Assembly: GCF_013265555.1 (NCBI RefSeq)
Contig: NZ_CP041345.1
Location: forward strand, 124,001-188,000
Origin: Tenuifilum thalassicum
Lineage (GTDB): Bacteria; Bacteroidota; Bacteroidia; Bacteroidales; Tenuifilaceae
Length of the DNA: 64,000 bases
Direction: 5' to 3'
The translations under genes and the position numbers were made by a program. Positions 43,450 to 52,996 of this stretch are shown here, piece by piece. Below the pieces are notes generated by a model. The model saw only the letters and a list, made by a program, of their open reading frames with translations. It searched no databases and was not told the origin of the DNA. The stretch's first letter is position 1, and each line of letters starts with the position of its first letter.

Positions 43450-44508
43450 ATGGAACTATTCAGGCTAATACTTTTACCCTTTTCATGGATTTACTGGTTA
43501 GTAGTAAAGGTTAGGCATCTGCTTTTCGATTTAAATATTTTTAAGAGCTTTCAATTCGATATTCCTACTATTTGTGTTGGGAACCTAACCGTTGGTGGTA
43601 CTGGAAAAACACCACATACCGATTATCTTATTAATTTGATAAAAAAAGAGTTTAGGGTTGGATTGCTTAGTCGGGGTTATGGCAGGAAAACAAAAGGTTT
43701 CAGGTTGGTAACAATAACCTCAAAGGCCAAAGATGTTGGCGATGAGCCCCTTCAACTTAAGTTAAAGCATCCTGAGATTACATGTGCGGTTCACGAAGAT
43801 AGGGTTAACGGCGTTGTTGAGCTTTTAAGAACATCACCCGACACCGATGCAATTATCCTAGATGACGCGTTTCAACATCGATGGATTAAGGCGGGCCTTA
43901 ATATTCTTATGATTGACTATAATCGTCCTGTTTATAACGATTTCCTCTTACCTGCTGGCAACCTACGCGACAGCATATCGGAAATAAAACGGGCGAATAT
44001 TGTTATTGTTAGCAAGTGTCCCAGCAACATATCACCTGACCAGATGAATCTTATTGGGAGTAGGCTGCATTTAAGTAAAAACCAATCCCTTTACTTTACA
44101 TCTGTTAGATATGGAAATCCAGTTCCTGTTTTTGATAGTGGCGAAGAGTATGTTTTTAATCTAAACAGTCGCGTCTTCGCGCTTTCTGGGATAGCAAATC
44201 CAAAGCTTTTTGTCAATCAGCTCGAAAAAAATTACAAAGTTGTTGGAAAGAAATCTTTTGCCGATCATCACAATTTTTCGGTTAAGGAAATTCTGTCTAT
44301 TTTTGAAGTTGTCTCAAACGATACGTTTGTTGTTACAACAGAAAAAGATGCAGCTCGAATTCGTGGATTAGAGCTGCCCTTGGAGGTTAAGCAAAAATTA
44401 TTTTATTTACCCCTTGAGGTTTACTTTATTGATAACGAAGAAAATAGGTTTAACACTCAAATAATTGAATATGTTAGAGAAAATAAACCAAACCGCAGCT
44501 TTTATTAA
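43450..44508 (+). CDS. lpxK: Tetraacyldisaccharide 4'-kinase (lipid A synthesis)
   Basis: 352 residues from ATG 43450; a TTG at 43432 would add six residues. The P-loop is VGGTGKTP with Lys53 (VGNLTVGGTGKTPHTDYL), followed by SRGYGRKTKGF and DDAFQHR, the typical LpxK active-site blocks. It phosphorylates the 4'-position of the lipid A disaccharide at the inner membrane. It follows the LolE-like gene by 10 bases and overlaps the start of the nucleoside phosphorylase gene by 38 bases, so translation is coupled. Confidence 0.93.
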   Translation: MELFRLILLPFSWIYWLVVKVRHLLFDLNIFKSFQFDIPTICVGNLTVGGTGKTPHTDYLINLIKKEFRVGLLSRGYGRKTKGFRLVTITSKAKDVGDEPLQLKLKHPEITCAVHEDRVNGVVELLRTSPDTDAIILDDAFQHRWIKAGLNILMIDYNRPVYNDFLLPAGNLRDSISEIKRANIVIVSKCPSNISPDQMNLIGSRLHLSKNQSLYFTSVRYGNPVPVFDSGEEYVFNLNSRVFALSGIANPKLFVNQLEKNYKVVGKKSFADHHNFSVKEILSIFEVVSNDTFVVTTEKDAARIRGLELPLEVKQKLFYLPLEVYFIDNEENRFNTQIIEYVRENKPNRSFY

Positions 44509-45280
44509 AAGTAAGGTTAGCATTGAGCCCGAGGTTGGAATTATTTTAGGAACCGGATTGGGAGGCTTGGTTCGTGAAATTGAAAATCAGGAAGCTCTGG
44601 AATATAAAGATATTCCTAACTTCCCTGTATCGACTGTTGAAGGTCATTCAGGGAGATTAATATTTGGTACCTTAGGAGGCAAAAAGGTTGTTGCCATGCA
44701 GGGTCGTTTCCACTACTATGAGGGTTACGACATGAAGCAGGTTACCTTTCCCGTGAGGGTAATGAAGTTTTTAGGCATTAAAAACCTTTTCGTTTCTAAC
44801 GCAAGTGGTGGGGTAAATCCCGATTTTGAGATTGGTGATTTAATGATTATAAACGACCACATTAACCTGATGCCAAACCCACTTATTGGGCCAAATATGA
44901 ATGAGTTGGGCCCTCGTTTCCCCGATATGCACATGCCTTACGATCACAACCTCATCGCTTTAGCTAAAAAAATTGGTGCGGAGCTGGGATATAAATTGCA
45001 GGAGGGGTGCTACGTAGGAACAACTGGACCTACATTTGAAACACCAAAAGAGTACCAATATTTTCGTATAATTGGTGGTGATACAGTAGGAATGTCTACT
45101 GTTCCCGAGGTTATTGTTGCACGACACATGAACATTCCTGTATTTGCAATCTCCATTATTACCGACCTTGGTGTTCCTGGAAAAATTGTTGAGGTTTCGC
45201 ATGAGGAGGTTCAGAAAGTTGGCGCAATGGCCGAACAAAAGATGACTAGAATTTTTAAGGAAATGCTTTCAAGGCTTTAA
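44471..45280 (+). CDS. Purine nucleoside phosphorylase
   Basis: 269 residues from ATG 44471, normal for the trimeric PNP class. The signature GIILGTGLGGLVREI at the N-terminus (phosphate-binding Gly/Ser region), VSTVEGHSGRLIFG, MQGRFHYYEGYDMKQVTFPVRV and FAISIITDLGVPG near the end are diagnostic. It converts purine nucleosides and phosphate to base and ribose-1-phosphate in salvage. Its start lies within lpxK, and a terminator follows, so it is the last gene of the namZ cluster. Confidence 0.93.
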   Translation: MLEKINQTAAFIKSKVSIEPEVGIILGTGLGGLVREIENQEALEYKDIPNFPVSTVEGHSGRLIFGTLGGKKVVAMQGRFHYYEGYDMKQVTFPVRVMKFLGIKNLFVSNASGGVNPDFEIGDLMIINDHINLMPNPLIGPNMNELGPRFPDMHMPYDHNLIALAKKIGAELGYKLQEGCYVGTTGPTFETPKEYQYFRIIGGDTVGMSTVPEVIVARHMNIPVFAISIITDLGVPGKIVEVSHEEVQKVGAMAEQKMTRIFKEMLSRL

Positions 45281-45302
45281 GCCTGATACCGATTTAATAA
45301 AG

Positions 45303-45328
45303 GGCTACCATAATTGGTAGCCTTTTTT
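45303..45328 (+). terminator. Terminator after the purine nucleoside phosphorylase gene
   Basis: GGCTACCA (45303-45310) pairs with TGGTAGCC (45315-45322), followed by a T-run. Confidence 0.85.
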
Positions 45329-45355
45329 ATTGATTTTTTAACCTTTTTCAATACT

Positions 45356-45964
45356 TTAAAAGTTGCTTGCATAGGCAAGTGTTGCTATACTTACCTTAAC
45401 GTTTACATTATCTATAATGGCTTGGGTGCAAGTTTCAAGCGTTGAACCTGTTGTAATAACATCATCAACCAAAAGTATATGTCCATTAGCAATTTTTTCG
45501 GGGTTGTGAATGCTAAATGCACCCGAAATATTTTGGATGCGCTCAATCCGCGATTTTTTGGTTTGTGTTTGCGTGTATCGGTTTCTGAGTAAAACATCAT
45601 TCACAACAGGTATCTTCATTGCTTCAGCTAATCCCTTTGCTATAACCTCTGCCTGATTGTAACCCCGCTCTTTTAACCTTTTAGGATGTAGAGGAACTGG
45701 TATTATTGCAGTAATTTCTTGATAAGCGTTAACCTTTTTAAGTTCTAAACCAAATTGTTTTCCCAAGAAAAACCCGATATCGTCTCGTCCATGATATTTC
45801 AATAGATGTAGCAGTTTGCGATACTTGCTGCCTTTTCGAAAGTAAAAGAATGAGCAAGCATGCTGTATGTCGACTCTTCCCCAGAATATTTGCGCAACTG
45901 GATTATCTGGCCAATTCCAAAATCGTGTTCTAGGAATATGATAAAAGCAGGAGGTGCATAGCAC
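45356..45964 (-). CDS. comF: ComF family phosphoribosyltransferase-like protein
   Basis: 202 residues from a GTG at 45964, but the frame continues upstream without a stop to 46063 and encodes a conserved N-terminus with CTIC upstream of CTSC, the zinc-finger pair of ComF; a standard start codon in that extension is missing. The PRTase core has ERGYNQAEVIAKGLAEAM and ILLVDDVITTGSTLETC, the PRPP-binding loop. ComF is linked to DNA uptake. It is the last gene of an operon on the minus strand. The true start is unresolved. Confidence 0.8.
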   Translation of the reverse strand: MLCTSCFYHIPRTRFWNWPDNPVAQIFWGRVDIQHACSFFYFRKGSKYRKLLHLLKYHGRDDIGFFLGKQFGLELKKVNAYQEITAIIPVPLHPKRLKERGYNQAEVIAKGLAEAMKIPVVNDVLLRNRYTQTQTKKSRIERIQNISGAFSIHNPEKIANGHILLVDDVITTGSTLETCTQAIIDNVNVKVSIATLAYASNF

Positions 45965-46059
45965 CTCCTCGTACGATGAAAGACTATTGTGACAAATAGT
46001 ACAAATATTAGGAAAGAAAAGATTTACAAAACCTTGTATGTAGCGTTTTACCCCATGCT

Positions 46060-46497
46060 CTATTTACTTTTGGTCCAAACAACCTCACGTCCTATAAATG
46101 AGAAACCTATATATCCCTTGACATGAAGTTTTGTATAGTCATTATCGTCGAACCACATGTAGCATTTATATGTTTTACCTTCCTTTGGGTCATATATTGT
46201 ACCATCTACCCACTCCCCATCGTCATATTTAAAACCATTAAGTAGCCTCAAACCCATTATTGGCCTTTTTTTAAGTTTTGGGTCTGGGTTTTTGTCATCA
46301 AGTCTAGGTTTCCCATTTTTGTTGGGTTCATTCAACCAGCTAACTTCACCATAGTAAGTGCCCTTACTATCTTTCTTAATTGTTACTTTAGAATCACCAT
46401 ATTGGGTTAACCAGGTACCCAATACCTTATCCTGCTTTTGAGCAAATACTGTGGCAGAAACCACAACTGCCAATGCAATTAAAAGAAGTTTTTTCAT
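46060..46497 (-). CDS. DUF2147 family periplasmic protein
   Basis: 145 residues with a signal peptide (1-19, ending VFAQ). The body LGTWLTQYGDSKVTIKKDSKGTYYGEVSWLNEP and PIMGLRLLNGFKYDDGEWVDGTIYDPKEGKTYKCYMWFDD is typical of DUF2147, a lipocalin-like beta protein of unknown function. It lies between rlpA and comF in one minus-strand operon. Confidence 0.82.
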   Translation of the reverse strand: MKKLLLIALAVVVSATVFAQKQDKVLGTWLTQYGDSKVTIKKDSKGTYYGEVSWLNEPNKNGKPRLDDKNPDPKLKKRPIMGLRLLNGFKYDDGEWVDGTIYDPKEGKTYKCYMWFDDNDYTKLHVKGYIGFSFIGREVVWTKSK

Positions 46498-46546
46498 TTT
46501 TATAAAGGTTGGTTAATTCGTCAATATTAGCAAAAAAATGGCACAA

Positions 46547-47293
46547 TCAAATTTTGATGATAAAGCAACCAGGGTAATCTTCAAGTAACGACTGCCTTGT
46601 TTTTTCGGCATCGTTACGGGTGCTAAATGGTCCTAGTAGTACTTTAAATAGTCGCTCATTGTTTGCTTGAACTACATTTACATATGTGTTTTTCCCAGCT
46701 CTTTTTCTAGCCTCGTAAAGAAAATCAAAAAGGTTATTTTGCTCTTTATAGCTACCAAGCTGAATGTAAAAACCTTTACTAAAAGTTCTTGAGACTTGAA
46801 CTGAAAAAAGATTGATATCGTTTCTCTCTTTTACATCTACTTGATTTATATTTCCTTGAATAGTATGGTTTTCTTTTTTGATAGAGGTTGATTTTTGAGG
46901 TTTACTAGCAATGTTTAAATCTTTTAAAGTGTTCCCTTGATTATCAATAACCTCAATTCTAACCTTTACAACCCCTTTTTTTATCATTCCTAAACGTTCG
47001 GCTACCGATTTTGACACATCAATTATTCGGTCTGGAACAAAAGGTCCTCGGTCATTAACCCTGGCAATAGCCGATTTATTATTTTCAAGATTCGTGATTT
47101 TTACTAGCGAACCAAATGGAATGGAAACATGTGCACAGGTGGCTTTAAGGTGACTATATCGTTCACCAGATGCGGTTAACCGACCTTCAAATTCATCGCC
47201 ATAGAACGAGGCATTCCCTTCTTGAACATATCCCACCTGAGAAAATAGAGTTAGTGGGATGAAAAGAGCAGCTAGTAGAAATAACTTTCGCAT
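46547..47293 (-). CDS. rlpA: RlpA-like lytic transglycosylase with SPOR domain
   Basis: 248 residues. Signal peptide (1-18), then the double-psi beta-barrel (about 22-105): GNASFYGDEFEGRLTASGERYS, IPFGSLVKITNLEN and ARVNDRGPFVPDRIIDVS, where the Asp and His positions of RlpA are conserved. A linker leads to a C-terminal SPOR domain (about 170-248, FYIQLGSYKEQNNLF, LFKVLLGPFSTRND), which binds denuded peptidoglycan at the septum. It starts 5 bases after the DUF2461 gene. RlpA separates daughter cell walls. Confidence 0.9.
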   Translation of the reverse strand: MRKLFLLAALFIPLTLFSQVGYVQEGNASFYGDEFEGRLTASGERYSHLKATCAHVSIPFGSLVKITNLENNKSAIARVNDRGPFVPDRIIDVSKSVAERLGMIKKGVVKVRIEVIDNQGNTLKDLNIASKPQKSTSIKKENHTIQGNINQVDVKERNDINLFSVQVSRTFSKGFYIQLGSYKEQNNLFDFLYEARKRAGKNTYVNVVQANNERLFKVLLGPFSTRNDAEKTRQSLLEDYPGCFIIKI

Positions 47294-47298
47294 TTGGA

Positions 47299-47961
47299 TT
47301 ATTGAATTGTTTGGTTTAAGAATTTAATGAGCGGACTTAACGTTTCAAAAGTAGATAGCACTTCATCTGAAAAATTGGAAAGAGTAAGTTCATTATCCGC
47401 TAATACTCTGGATGGTGTTATGTGTTTTAACCTTAAATAAAAATCAAGTTCATCGTCAAACTTAAATCCAGCAGGTGTTCTTTTTAATATTTCAATCCCA
47501 TCAAAGCTAAAGGTTGATTTAAATTTTGAATTATTGATAATTCCCAGAAATTCTTCTCGGTTTTCAACCATTGCCGTTCTAACCAGTTTCATTACTGCAC
47601 CAGGCGCCATGTATAACCCACCCGATGCAAAAGAGCCACCTGGTTGAATATGAATGTAATATCCACAATGGCGACTTTTTCTTCCATCGGGCGCAATGAA
47701 GGCCCCAAAATTTTCCTTGTAAGGATTTTTGTTTTGGGAAAATCTAACATCCCTATAAATCCTAAAAATGCAATCGCGCGGCTCTAGCGCACCTATCGAT
47801 TTATCAAACTCCGAAATTCCTGCAATTAGGTTAAAAACAAATAGTTCAAAATCACTCTTTGCGTCTTCAAATAGTGTTTTGTTGGCATTAAACCAGTCCC
47901 TGTTGTTATTTTCGGAAAGAGTTTGCAGAAATTTTATTGTTTCTTTTTTTAGCCCAGCCAT
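47299..47961 (-). CDS. DUF2461 family protein
   Basis: 220 residues, no signal peptide. FLQTLSENNNRDWFNANKTLFEDAKSDFELFVFNLIAG, RIYRDVRFSQNKNPYKENFGAFI and GGLYMAPGAVM are the hallmarks of the DUF2461/TIGR02453 family, which has no known biochemical function. It is the first gene of the four-gene minus-strand operon with rlpA. Confidence 0.85.
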   Translation of the reverse strand: MAGLKKETIKFLQTLSENNNRDWFNANKTLFEDAKSDFELFVFNLIAGISEFDKSIGALEPRDCIFRIYRDVRFSQNKNPYKENFGAFIAPDGRKSRHCGYYIHIQPGGSFASGGLYMAPGAVMKLVRTAMVENREEFLGIINNSKFKSTFSFDGIEILKRTPAGFKFDDELDFYLRLKHITPSRVLADNELTLSNFSDEVLSTFETLSPLIKFLNQTIQ

Positions 47962-48152
47962 TGTGTAGTATTTATCTCAAATTTAAAAATATTTTGGGAA
48001 TATATTTCGATGTATCTCAAATATCTATGTTTACATATAAAGTTTAGCAGGTTTAAGCCAACATTTTATCAATCGAAATGAGCAATTAAGTTAAACCGAT
48101 TAAAATGATAATTTTTGTACTTTTACTTGCTAAAACATTAAAATAAAACTTT

Positions 48153-48632
48153 ATGGACAAAAAAGATATTCTATCAGGTAAAGTATTAGAAGGAATTGAA
48201 TTTGAGCGCAAGCTAGCCTTTTGGAGGTTTAAAGATAGTTCACTTGTGGCTTTGTATGGAACATTTGATGTATTTCATCCTTCGGTTTTCGATTTAATTA
48301 CTTATGCTGCCGAACAAGGGCATGAGCTAATAGTTGGAGTAAAAAGCGATTCAGATGTAAAAAAAGAGAAAGGGGAGAAGTTCCCAATTTTTAATCAGGA
48401 ACAGCGAGCAGCTATGGTTTCAGCACATCAACTAGTATCTGCAGTTTATATATGCGAAGATGGGCCTGAGGAGTTTATAAAAAAAGTAAAACCTGAGGTT
48501 GCAGTCTGCTGTTCTCACGCTTCCGATACCGATAAAAAAGCATTGGAAATTGCCAGGGAGTGGGGGGCAAAAGTTGATATTTATGAGGGCAGTACAACTA
48601 GTATTGATGATATAGCTTCAAAAATAAAGTAG
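48153..48632 (+). CDS. Degenerate RfaE/HldE-type nucleotidyltransferase-like protein
   Basis: 159 residues with the overall pattern of the cytidylyltransferase-like fold: VALYGTFDVFHPSVFDLITYAAEQGHELIVGVKSDSDVKK, then QEQRAAMVSAHQLVSAVYICEDGPEEFIKKVKPEVAV and a C-terminal YEGSTTSIDDIASKI. The catalytic HxGH signature is replaced by His42-Pro-Ser-Val45, so the second His and the Gly are gone, and the nucleotide-binding GGDY-like block reads CCSHASD. It is therefore probably not an active nucleotidyltransferase. Its stop directly abuts the radA GTG start. Confidence 0.72.
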   Translation: MDKKDILSGKVLEGIEFERKLAFWRFKDSSLVALYGTFDVFHPSVFDLITYAAEQGHELIVGVKSDSDVKKEKGEKFPIFNQEQRAAMVSAHQLVSAVYICEDGPEEFIKKVKPEVAVCCSHASDTDKKALEIAREWGAKVDIYEGSTTSIDDIASKIK

Positions 48633-50012
48633 GTGGCCAAAACTAAAAGCGTTTACATTTGTCAGAACTGCGGGGCCGAATCGGTTAAGTGGTTAGGGCG
48701 TTGCCCATCGTGTGGGGAGTGGAATACATTTGTTGAGGAGCGTGTAACCAAGGAATCCAAAAAGCGACCCGGACTGGTTGACGTTTCACGGAATGCTACA
48801 CCTAAGCCCCTAAAGGAAATTGAAACAAGCAACGAGAAACGCATTGATACTCGTATTGGTGAGCTTAACCGAATTTTAGGAGGAGGCATTGTTCCTGGTT
48901 CAATTGTATTGCTTGGCGGCGAACCAGGAATTGGTAAATCGACTCTAGCCCTGCAGCTGGCACTAGGCATGAATCAGCATAAGGTGCTTTACGTATCTGG
49001 CGAGGAGAGTGCACGTCAGGTTAAAATTCGAGCCGATAGAATAAACCCAAACAATCAGGACTGCCTTATTTTAAACGAAACGCTTCTTGAAAATATACTT
49101 ACACAGGTTGAGAATGTTCAGCCCCAACTCATTGTTATTGATTCAATACAAACACTTTATACCGATACCATAGAGTCGTCGCCAGGTAGTGTTTCCCAAA
49201 TTCGAGAAACTGCCGCTGCTCTTTTGCGATACGCAAAAACTTCCGGTGTGCCTGTTATCCTAATTGGCCATATAACCAAGGATGGTAGCATTGCAGGACC
49301 TAAGATTCTAGAACATATAGTTGATGTGGTACTGCAGTTTGAGGGCGATCAGAATTACCTCTATCGTATTCTCCGGTCTTCAAAGAATCGTTTTGGATCA
49401 ACCTCCGAGATTGGAATATTTGAGATGCAAAGCTCTGGCTTGGTTGAGGTAACTAACCCCTCGGAGATTCTCCTATCGCATCGCGACGAGCAGCTTTCTG
49501 GTATTGCTGTTGCAGCAACTATCGATGGGGCAAGGCCTTTCCTTATTGAAACCCAAGCTTTAGTTAGCACTGCTGTTTACGGTACGCCCCAGCGCTCAAC
49601 TACAGGTTTCGACCAGCGTAGGTTGAACATGCTTTTGGCCGTTCTTGAGCGTCGTGCTGGATTTAGACTAGCAAACAAGGATGTGTTCCTTAACATTGCT
49701 GGTGGTTTAAAGGTTAACGATCCTGCCATCGACTTAGCCATACTTGCTGCCATACTCTCTTCTACCCTTGATGTTCCTATTTCTGGCACAACGTGTTTTG
49801 CCGCAGAGGTTGGGCTTTCGGGTGAGGTTCGACCTGTTAATAGGCTCGATCAGCGTATTGCCGAGGCCGATAAACTTGGTATGTCTCACATTTTTGTGTC
49901 GCGATACAACACCAAAGGTCTTAACTATACTTCAAATTCGTGTAAAGTTGTGCCCGTTGGTCGCATTGAAGAACTCATTCGTCATCTTTTTGGACGTGAT
50001 TCAATAGAATAG
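48633..50012 (+). CDS. radA: DNA repair protein RadA
   Basis: 459 residues from a GTG start directly after the preceding stop (TAG|GTG). The N-terminal zinc finger has Cys10, Cys13, Cys24 and Cys27. The RecA-like ATPase has the P-loop GGEPGIGKST (residues 95-104, Lys102), the radA motif KNRFG near residue 250, and a C-terminal Lon-protease-like domain (about 280-459) without the catalytic Ser-Lys signature that I can see. RadA promotes branch migration in recombination. The stop-start junction implies coupled translation with the nucleotidyltransferase-like gene. Confidence 0.95.
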   Translation: MAKTKSVYICQNCGAESVKWLGRCPSCGEWNTFVEERVTKESKKRPGLVDVSRNATPKPLKEIETSNEKRIDTRIGELNRILGGGIVPGSIVLLGGEPGIGKSTLALQLALGMNQHKVLYVSGEESARQVKIRADRINPNNQDCLILNETLLENILTQVENVQPQLIVIDSIQTLYTDTIESSPGSVSQIRETAAALLRYAKTSGVPVILIGHITKDGSIAGPKILEHIVDVVLQFEGDQNYLYRILRSSKNRFGSTSEIGIFEMQSSGLVEVTNPSEILLSHRDEQLSGIAVAATIDGARPFLIETQALVSTAVYGTPQRSTTGFDQRRLNMLLAVLERRAGFRLANKDVFLNIAGGLKVNDPAIDLAILAAILSSTLDVPISGTTCFAAEVGLSGEVRPVNRLDQRIAEADKLGMSHIFVSRYNTKGLNYTSNSCKVVPVGRIEELIRHLFGRDSIE

Positions 50013-50141
50013 CTATGAAACATGCATTTCAGCAACTTTCAAGAATGGTGGATTAACAAAACATAGGTGTTGCCTCTTTTCTAATGTGTTGAGCGAAAAT
50101 GTGTATCTTGCTATTGTAAAAAATTTTGAAATTTTATACTG

Positions 50142-51410
50142 ATGAAAATTGCAGTTATTGGCTTTGGTGCAGCAGCAATTGGCTTGCTAGAAAAGCTAAA
50201 AGACACTGAACACGAGGTTCATGTTTTTGAGAAAAGTAAAGATATCTACTCTTCAAGCATCTCTGGTATTCGTGCCGATGGGAAGCTTTTTGTTTCCACC
50301 GAAATGGGAGGTGAAATTTATATTGACCCGCATCTACAAAAAAGATTTGTTGATTACTATATCAATTTTACCGATAATAAGGAGGTTGAGACTGGTAATT
50401 CTTTTGCATCGGAGGTTTACTATAAAAAGTTTTATGAGAAAGGATTTTTACCAATAACATCACAATTTTATCATATTGGTACCGACCAGCTAAAGGAGGT
50501 TCTTTATAACATATATGATCAGTTCTCAAAATCAAAAAACATTCACTTTCATTTTAGTGTTGAGGTAGCTGAGGTAAATGAAACTGCCCAAGGTGTCATT
50601 ATTAATGGTGACGATAAGTTTGATATGGCAGTTATTGCGGTTGGTAGGAGCGGTCACAAACTAATTAATTCAGTGATTAATCAGTATCCACAGCTAATCC
50701 GTAATAACACAAAGGTTGATTTGGGAATTCGATATGAGCTACCCAACCATATTGTCGATGAGCTTAACCGTGAAATGTACGAATTTAAGGTTAAGTATAA
50801 GAGCCGTACAGGTTATATGGTTCGCACATTTTGCAACAACCCTTCTGGCTATGTGGTTACTGAGAACTATGGCGATTTTACAACTGTTAATGGGCATGCC
50901 AAGATGCGCGAAAAAAGCAATAACACAAACTTTGCCATTCTTGCATCACTAGTTCTAACAGAACCCTTTAACGACCCCATTGGTTACGGTTCCTATATTG
51001 CTAAACTTTCCAACCTCCTTGCAGGGGAAGGAAAGGTAATCCTTCAAACATATAGCCACTTCAAGGAATCAAAAAGAACAAAGAACCTATATAGAGTGCA
51101 CCCTACACTCGATTCTAAGAATTTTATCTTAGGCGATGTTAATCTGGCATTTCCTCGAAGAATAATAGAGAGTATTATCGACTTTATTGAAAATTTGAAT
51201 ACGGTTATTCCAGGTGTAGCTAATAACGATAACTTGGTTTATGCACCTGAAATAAAGTTCTACTCTAACAGGTTGAATAATAGGATTTCTGACCGTTTGA
51301 AATTTATAGGCGATTGCTCAGGTGCTACTCGTTCAATTATTTATGCCACAGCGCATGGCTATTTAATGGCTGAGGCTATCTTGAGTGCTAACTATAATTC
51401 CGATATCTAA
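50142..51410 (+). CDS. FAD-dependent oxidoreductase (COG2509-like)
   Basis: 422 residues. The Rossmann FAD motif MKIAVIGFGAAAIGLLEKL is at the N-terminus (GxGxxxxG), and the C-terminal FIGDCSGATRSIIYATAHGYLMAEAI is the second FAD-binding block. The segment VRTFCNNPSGYVVTENYGDFTTVNGHAKMREKSNNTNFAIL is like the COG2509 dehydrogenases. The substrate is unknown. Its stop (TAA) overlaps the ATG of the ABC ATPase gene by one base, so both are cotranscribed. Confidence 0.8.
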   Translation: MKIAVIGFGAAAIGLLEKLKDTEHEVHVFEKSKDIYSSSISGIRADGKLFVSTEMGGEIYIDPHLQKRFVDYYINFTDNKEVETGNSFASEVYYKKFYEKGFLPITSQFYHIGTDQLKEVLYNIYDQFSKSKNIHFHFSVEVAEVNETAQGVIINGDDKFDMAVIAVGRSGHKLINSVINQYPQLIRNNTKVDLGIRYELPNHIVDELNREMYEFKVKYKSRTGYMVRTFCNNPSGYVVTENYGDFTTVNGHAKMREKSNNTNFAILASLVLTEPFNDPIGYGSYIAKLSNLLAGEGKVILQTYSHFKESKRTKNLYRVHPTLDSKNFILGDVNLAFPRRIIESIIDFIENLNTVIPGVANNDNLVYAPEIKFYSNRLNNRISDRLKFIGDCSGATRSIIYATAHGYLMAEAILSANYNSDI

Positions 51411-52996
51411 TGCTGAAGGTTTCTGGATTAACGGTTTCGTTTGGTGGGAAAAAGGTTGTATCGGATGTAAGTTTTAACCTTAATCAAGGGGAAATTCTTG
51501 GATTTGTTGGAGAATCAGGATCAGGAAAATCAATCACTGCACTAGCCTTAATGGGGCTTTTACCTCCAAATGCTATTGTTGAGCAAGGGAAGGCTATTCT
51601 GGAAACTGAAAGTGGAAGTATCGATGTATTTAAAATCGATTCAAGGCAACACCAGAAATTGCGTGGTGGTGCTATGGCGATGATATTTCAGGAACCCCAA
51701 ACCTCCTTAAACCCATCTATGCGATGCGGGAAGCAGATTGACGAGGCTGTTCTGCTACACACAACGCTTCGTGGTAAAGCTATTAGGGAACGTTCTATTG
51801 AGCTACTTACTGAGATGCAGCTTCCCAATCCCGAAAAAATTTACAACAGCTTTCCGCACCAGCTTAGTGGTGGACAAAAACAGAGGGTAATGATTGCAAT
51901 TGCCCTTGCTGGCAATCCTAAATTACTTATAGCCGATGAGCCAACAACTGCACTTGATGTGACCGTACAGAAAGAGATCTTAAAACTACTTCGTGATATT
52001 CGAGACCAAAGGGATATCAGCATAATTTTTATCTCTCACGATTTAGCTGTTGTTTCGGAGGTTGCCGATAACATTATGGTAATGAAACAAGGTGAAATTG
52101 TAGAAAAAGGTACGGTATTAGATATTTTTAGCAATCCAAAACACCCTTACACAAAGAACCTAATTGGTTTTAGGCAAAAGTTAAACAATTTGATAGGGTT
52201 AAGCCACACTTATAAAACTACACCTTTGATATCCTTTAAATCTGTAAGCATTGAGTATGCTAGCAATAGTTGGTTTCGTGAGGGGTTTCGCGCAGTAAAA
52301 GATGTATCATTCGACATTTTTGAAGGAGAAACATTAGGCCTTGTTGGAGAATCGGGTTCAGGGAAGAGCACTATTGGTAGAGCTTTGCTCGGGTTAACTA
52401 GCATTAAAAGTGGACAAATAAGGTATAAGGGGCTCTCTATTGATACTCTTAAAGGGAAGGATAGGTTGAGGTTCTGTCGTGAAGTACAAATTGTTTTTCA
52501 AGACCCATACTCTTCGCTAAATCCCAGATTAACTATTGGCCAGGCATTAATGGAACCCATTATTTACCACCGGTTGGGAACTCTGAAACAAGCCCGAAGA
52601 AGGGTAATTGAACTGCTTGATGTGATGCAGCTTGCGGCAAATAGTATTAATCGATATCCTCATGAATTTTCAGGAGGTCAACGGCAACGAATTGTAATAG
52701 CTAGGGCTTTAGCCCTTAATCCTAAAGTACTAGTTTGTGATGAAATCCTTTCGGCTCTTGATGTTTCTACTCAGGCACAGATGATAGATCTTTTAATCAG
52801 ATTAAAAGAGGAGTTTAACCTAACCTACCTATTTATTTCGCACGACTTATCCATAGTAAAAAGTTTCTGTAACAGGGTTGTTGTACTAAACAAAGGAATG
52901 ATTGAAGAGCAAGGGCTTGCCCAAGATGTTTTTGGCAAGCCCCAAAGTATATATACCCAAAAGTTAATAGATTCTATTCCAGCTATAAGCACTTAG
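51410..52996 (+). CDS. Double ATP-binding ABC protein (DppD-DppF-like fusion)
   Basis: 528 residues with two complete nucleotide-binding domains. Each has Walker A ([16 protein letters not shown] near 38; [16 protein letters not shown] near 314), a signature ([34 protein letters not shown]) and Walker B ([24 protein letters not shown]). This resembles fused oligopeptide/dipeptide ATPases (YejF-like). No permease or substrate-binding protein lies in the window. The stop interlocks with the convergent PBP1A stop (4-base overlap). Confidence 0.88.
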   Translation: MLKVSGLTVSFGGKKVVSDVSFNLNQGEILGFVGESGSGKSITALALMGLLPPNAIVEQGKAILETESGSIDVFKIDSRQHQKLRGGAMAMIFQEPQTSLNPSMRCGKQIDEAVLLHTTLRGKAIRERSIELLTEMQLPNPEKIYNSFPHQLSGGQKQRVMIAIALAGNPKLLIADEPTTALDVTVQKEILKLLRDIRDQRDISIIFISHDLAVVSEVADNIMVMKQGEIVEKGTVLDIFSNPKHPYTKNLIGFRQKLNNLIGLSHTYKTTPLISFKSVSIEYASNSWFREGFRAVKDVSFDIFEGETLGLVGESGSGKSTIGRALLGLTSIKSGQIRYKGLSIDTLKGKDRLRFCREVQIVFQDPYSSLNPRLTIGQALMEPIIYHRLGTLKQARRRVIELLDVMQLAANSINRYPHEFSGGQRQRIVIARALALNPKVLVCDEILSALDVSTQAQMIDLLIRLKEEFNLTYLFISHDLSIVKSFCNRVVVLNKGMIEEQGLAQDVFGKPQSIYTQKLIDSIPAIST

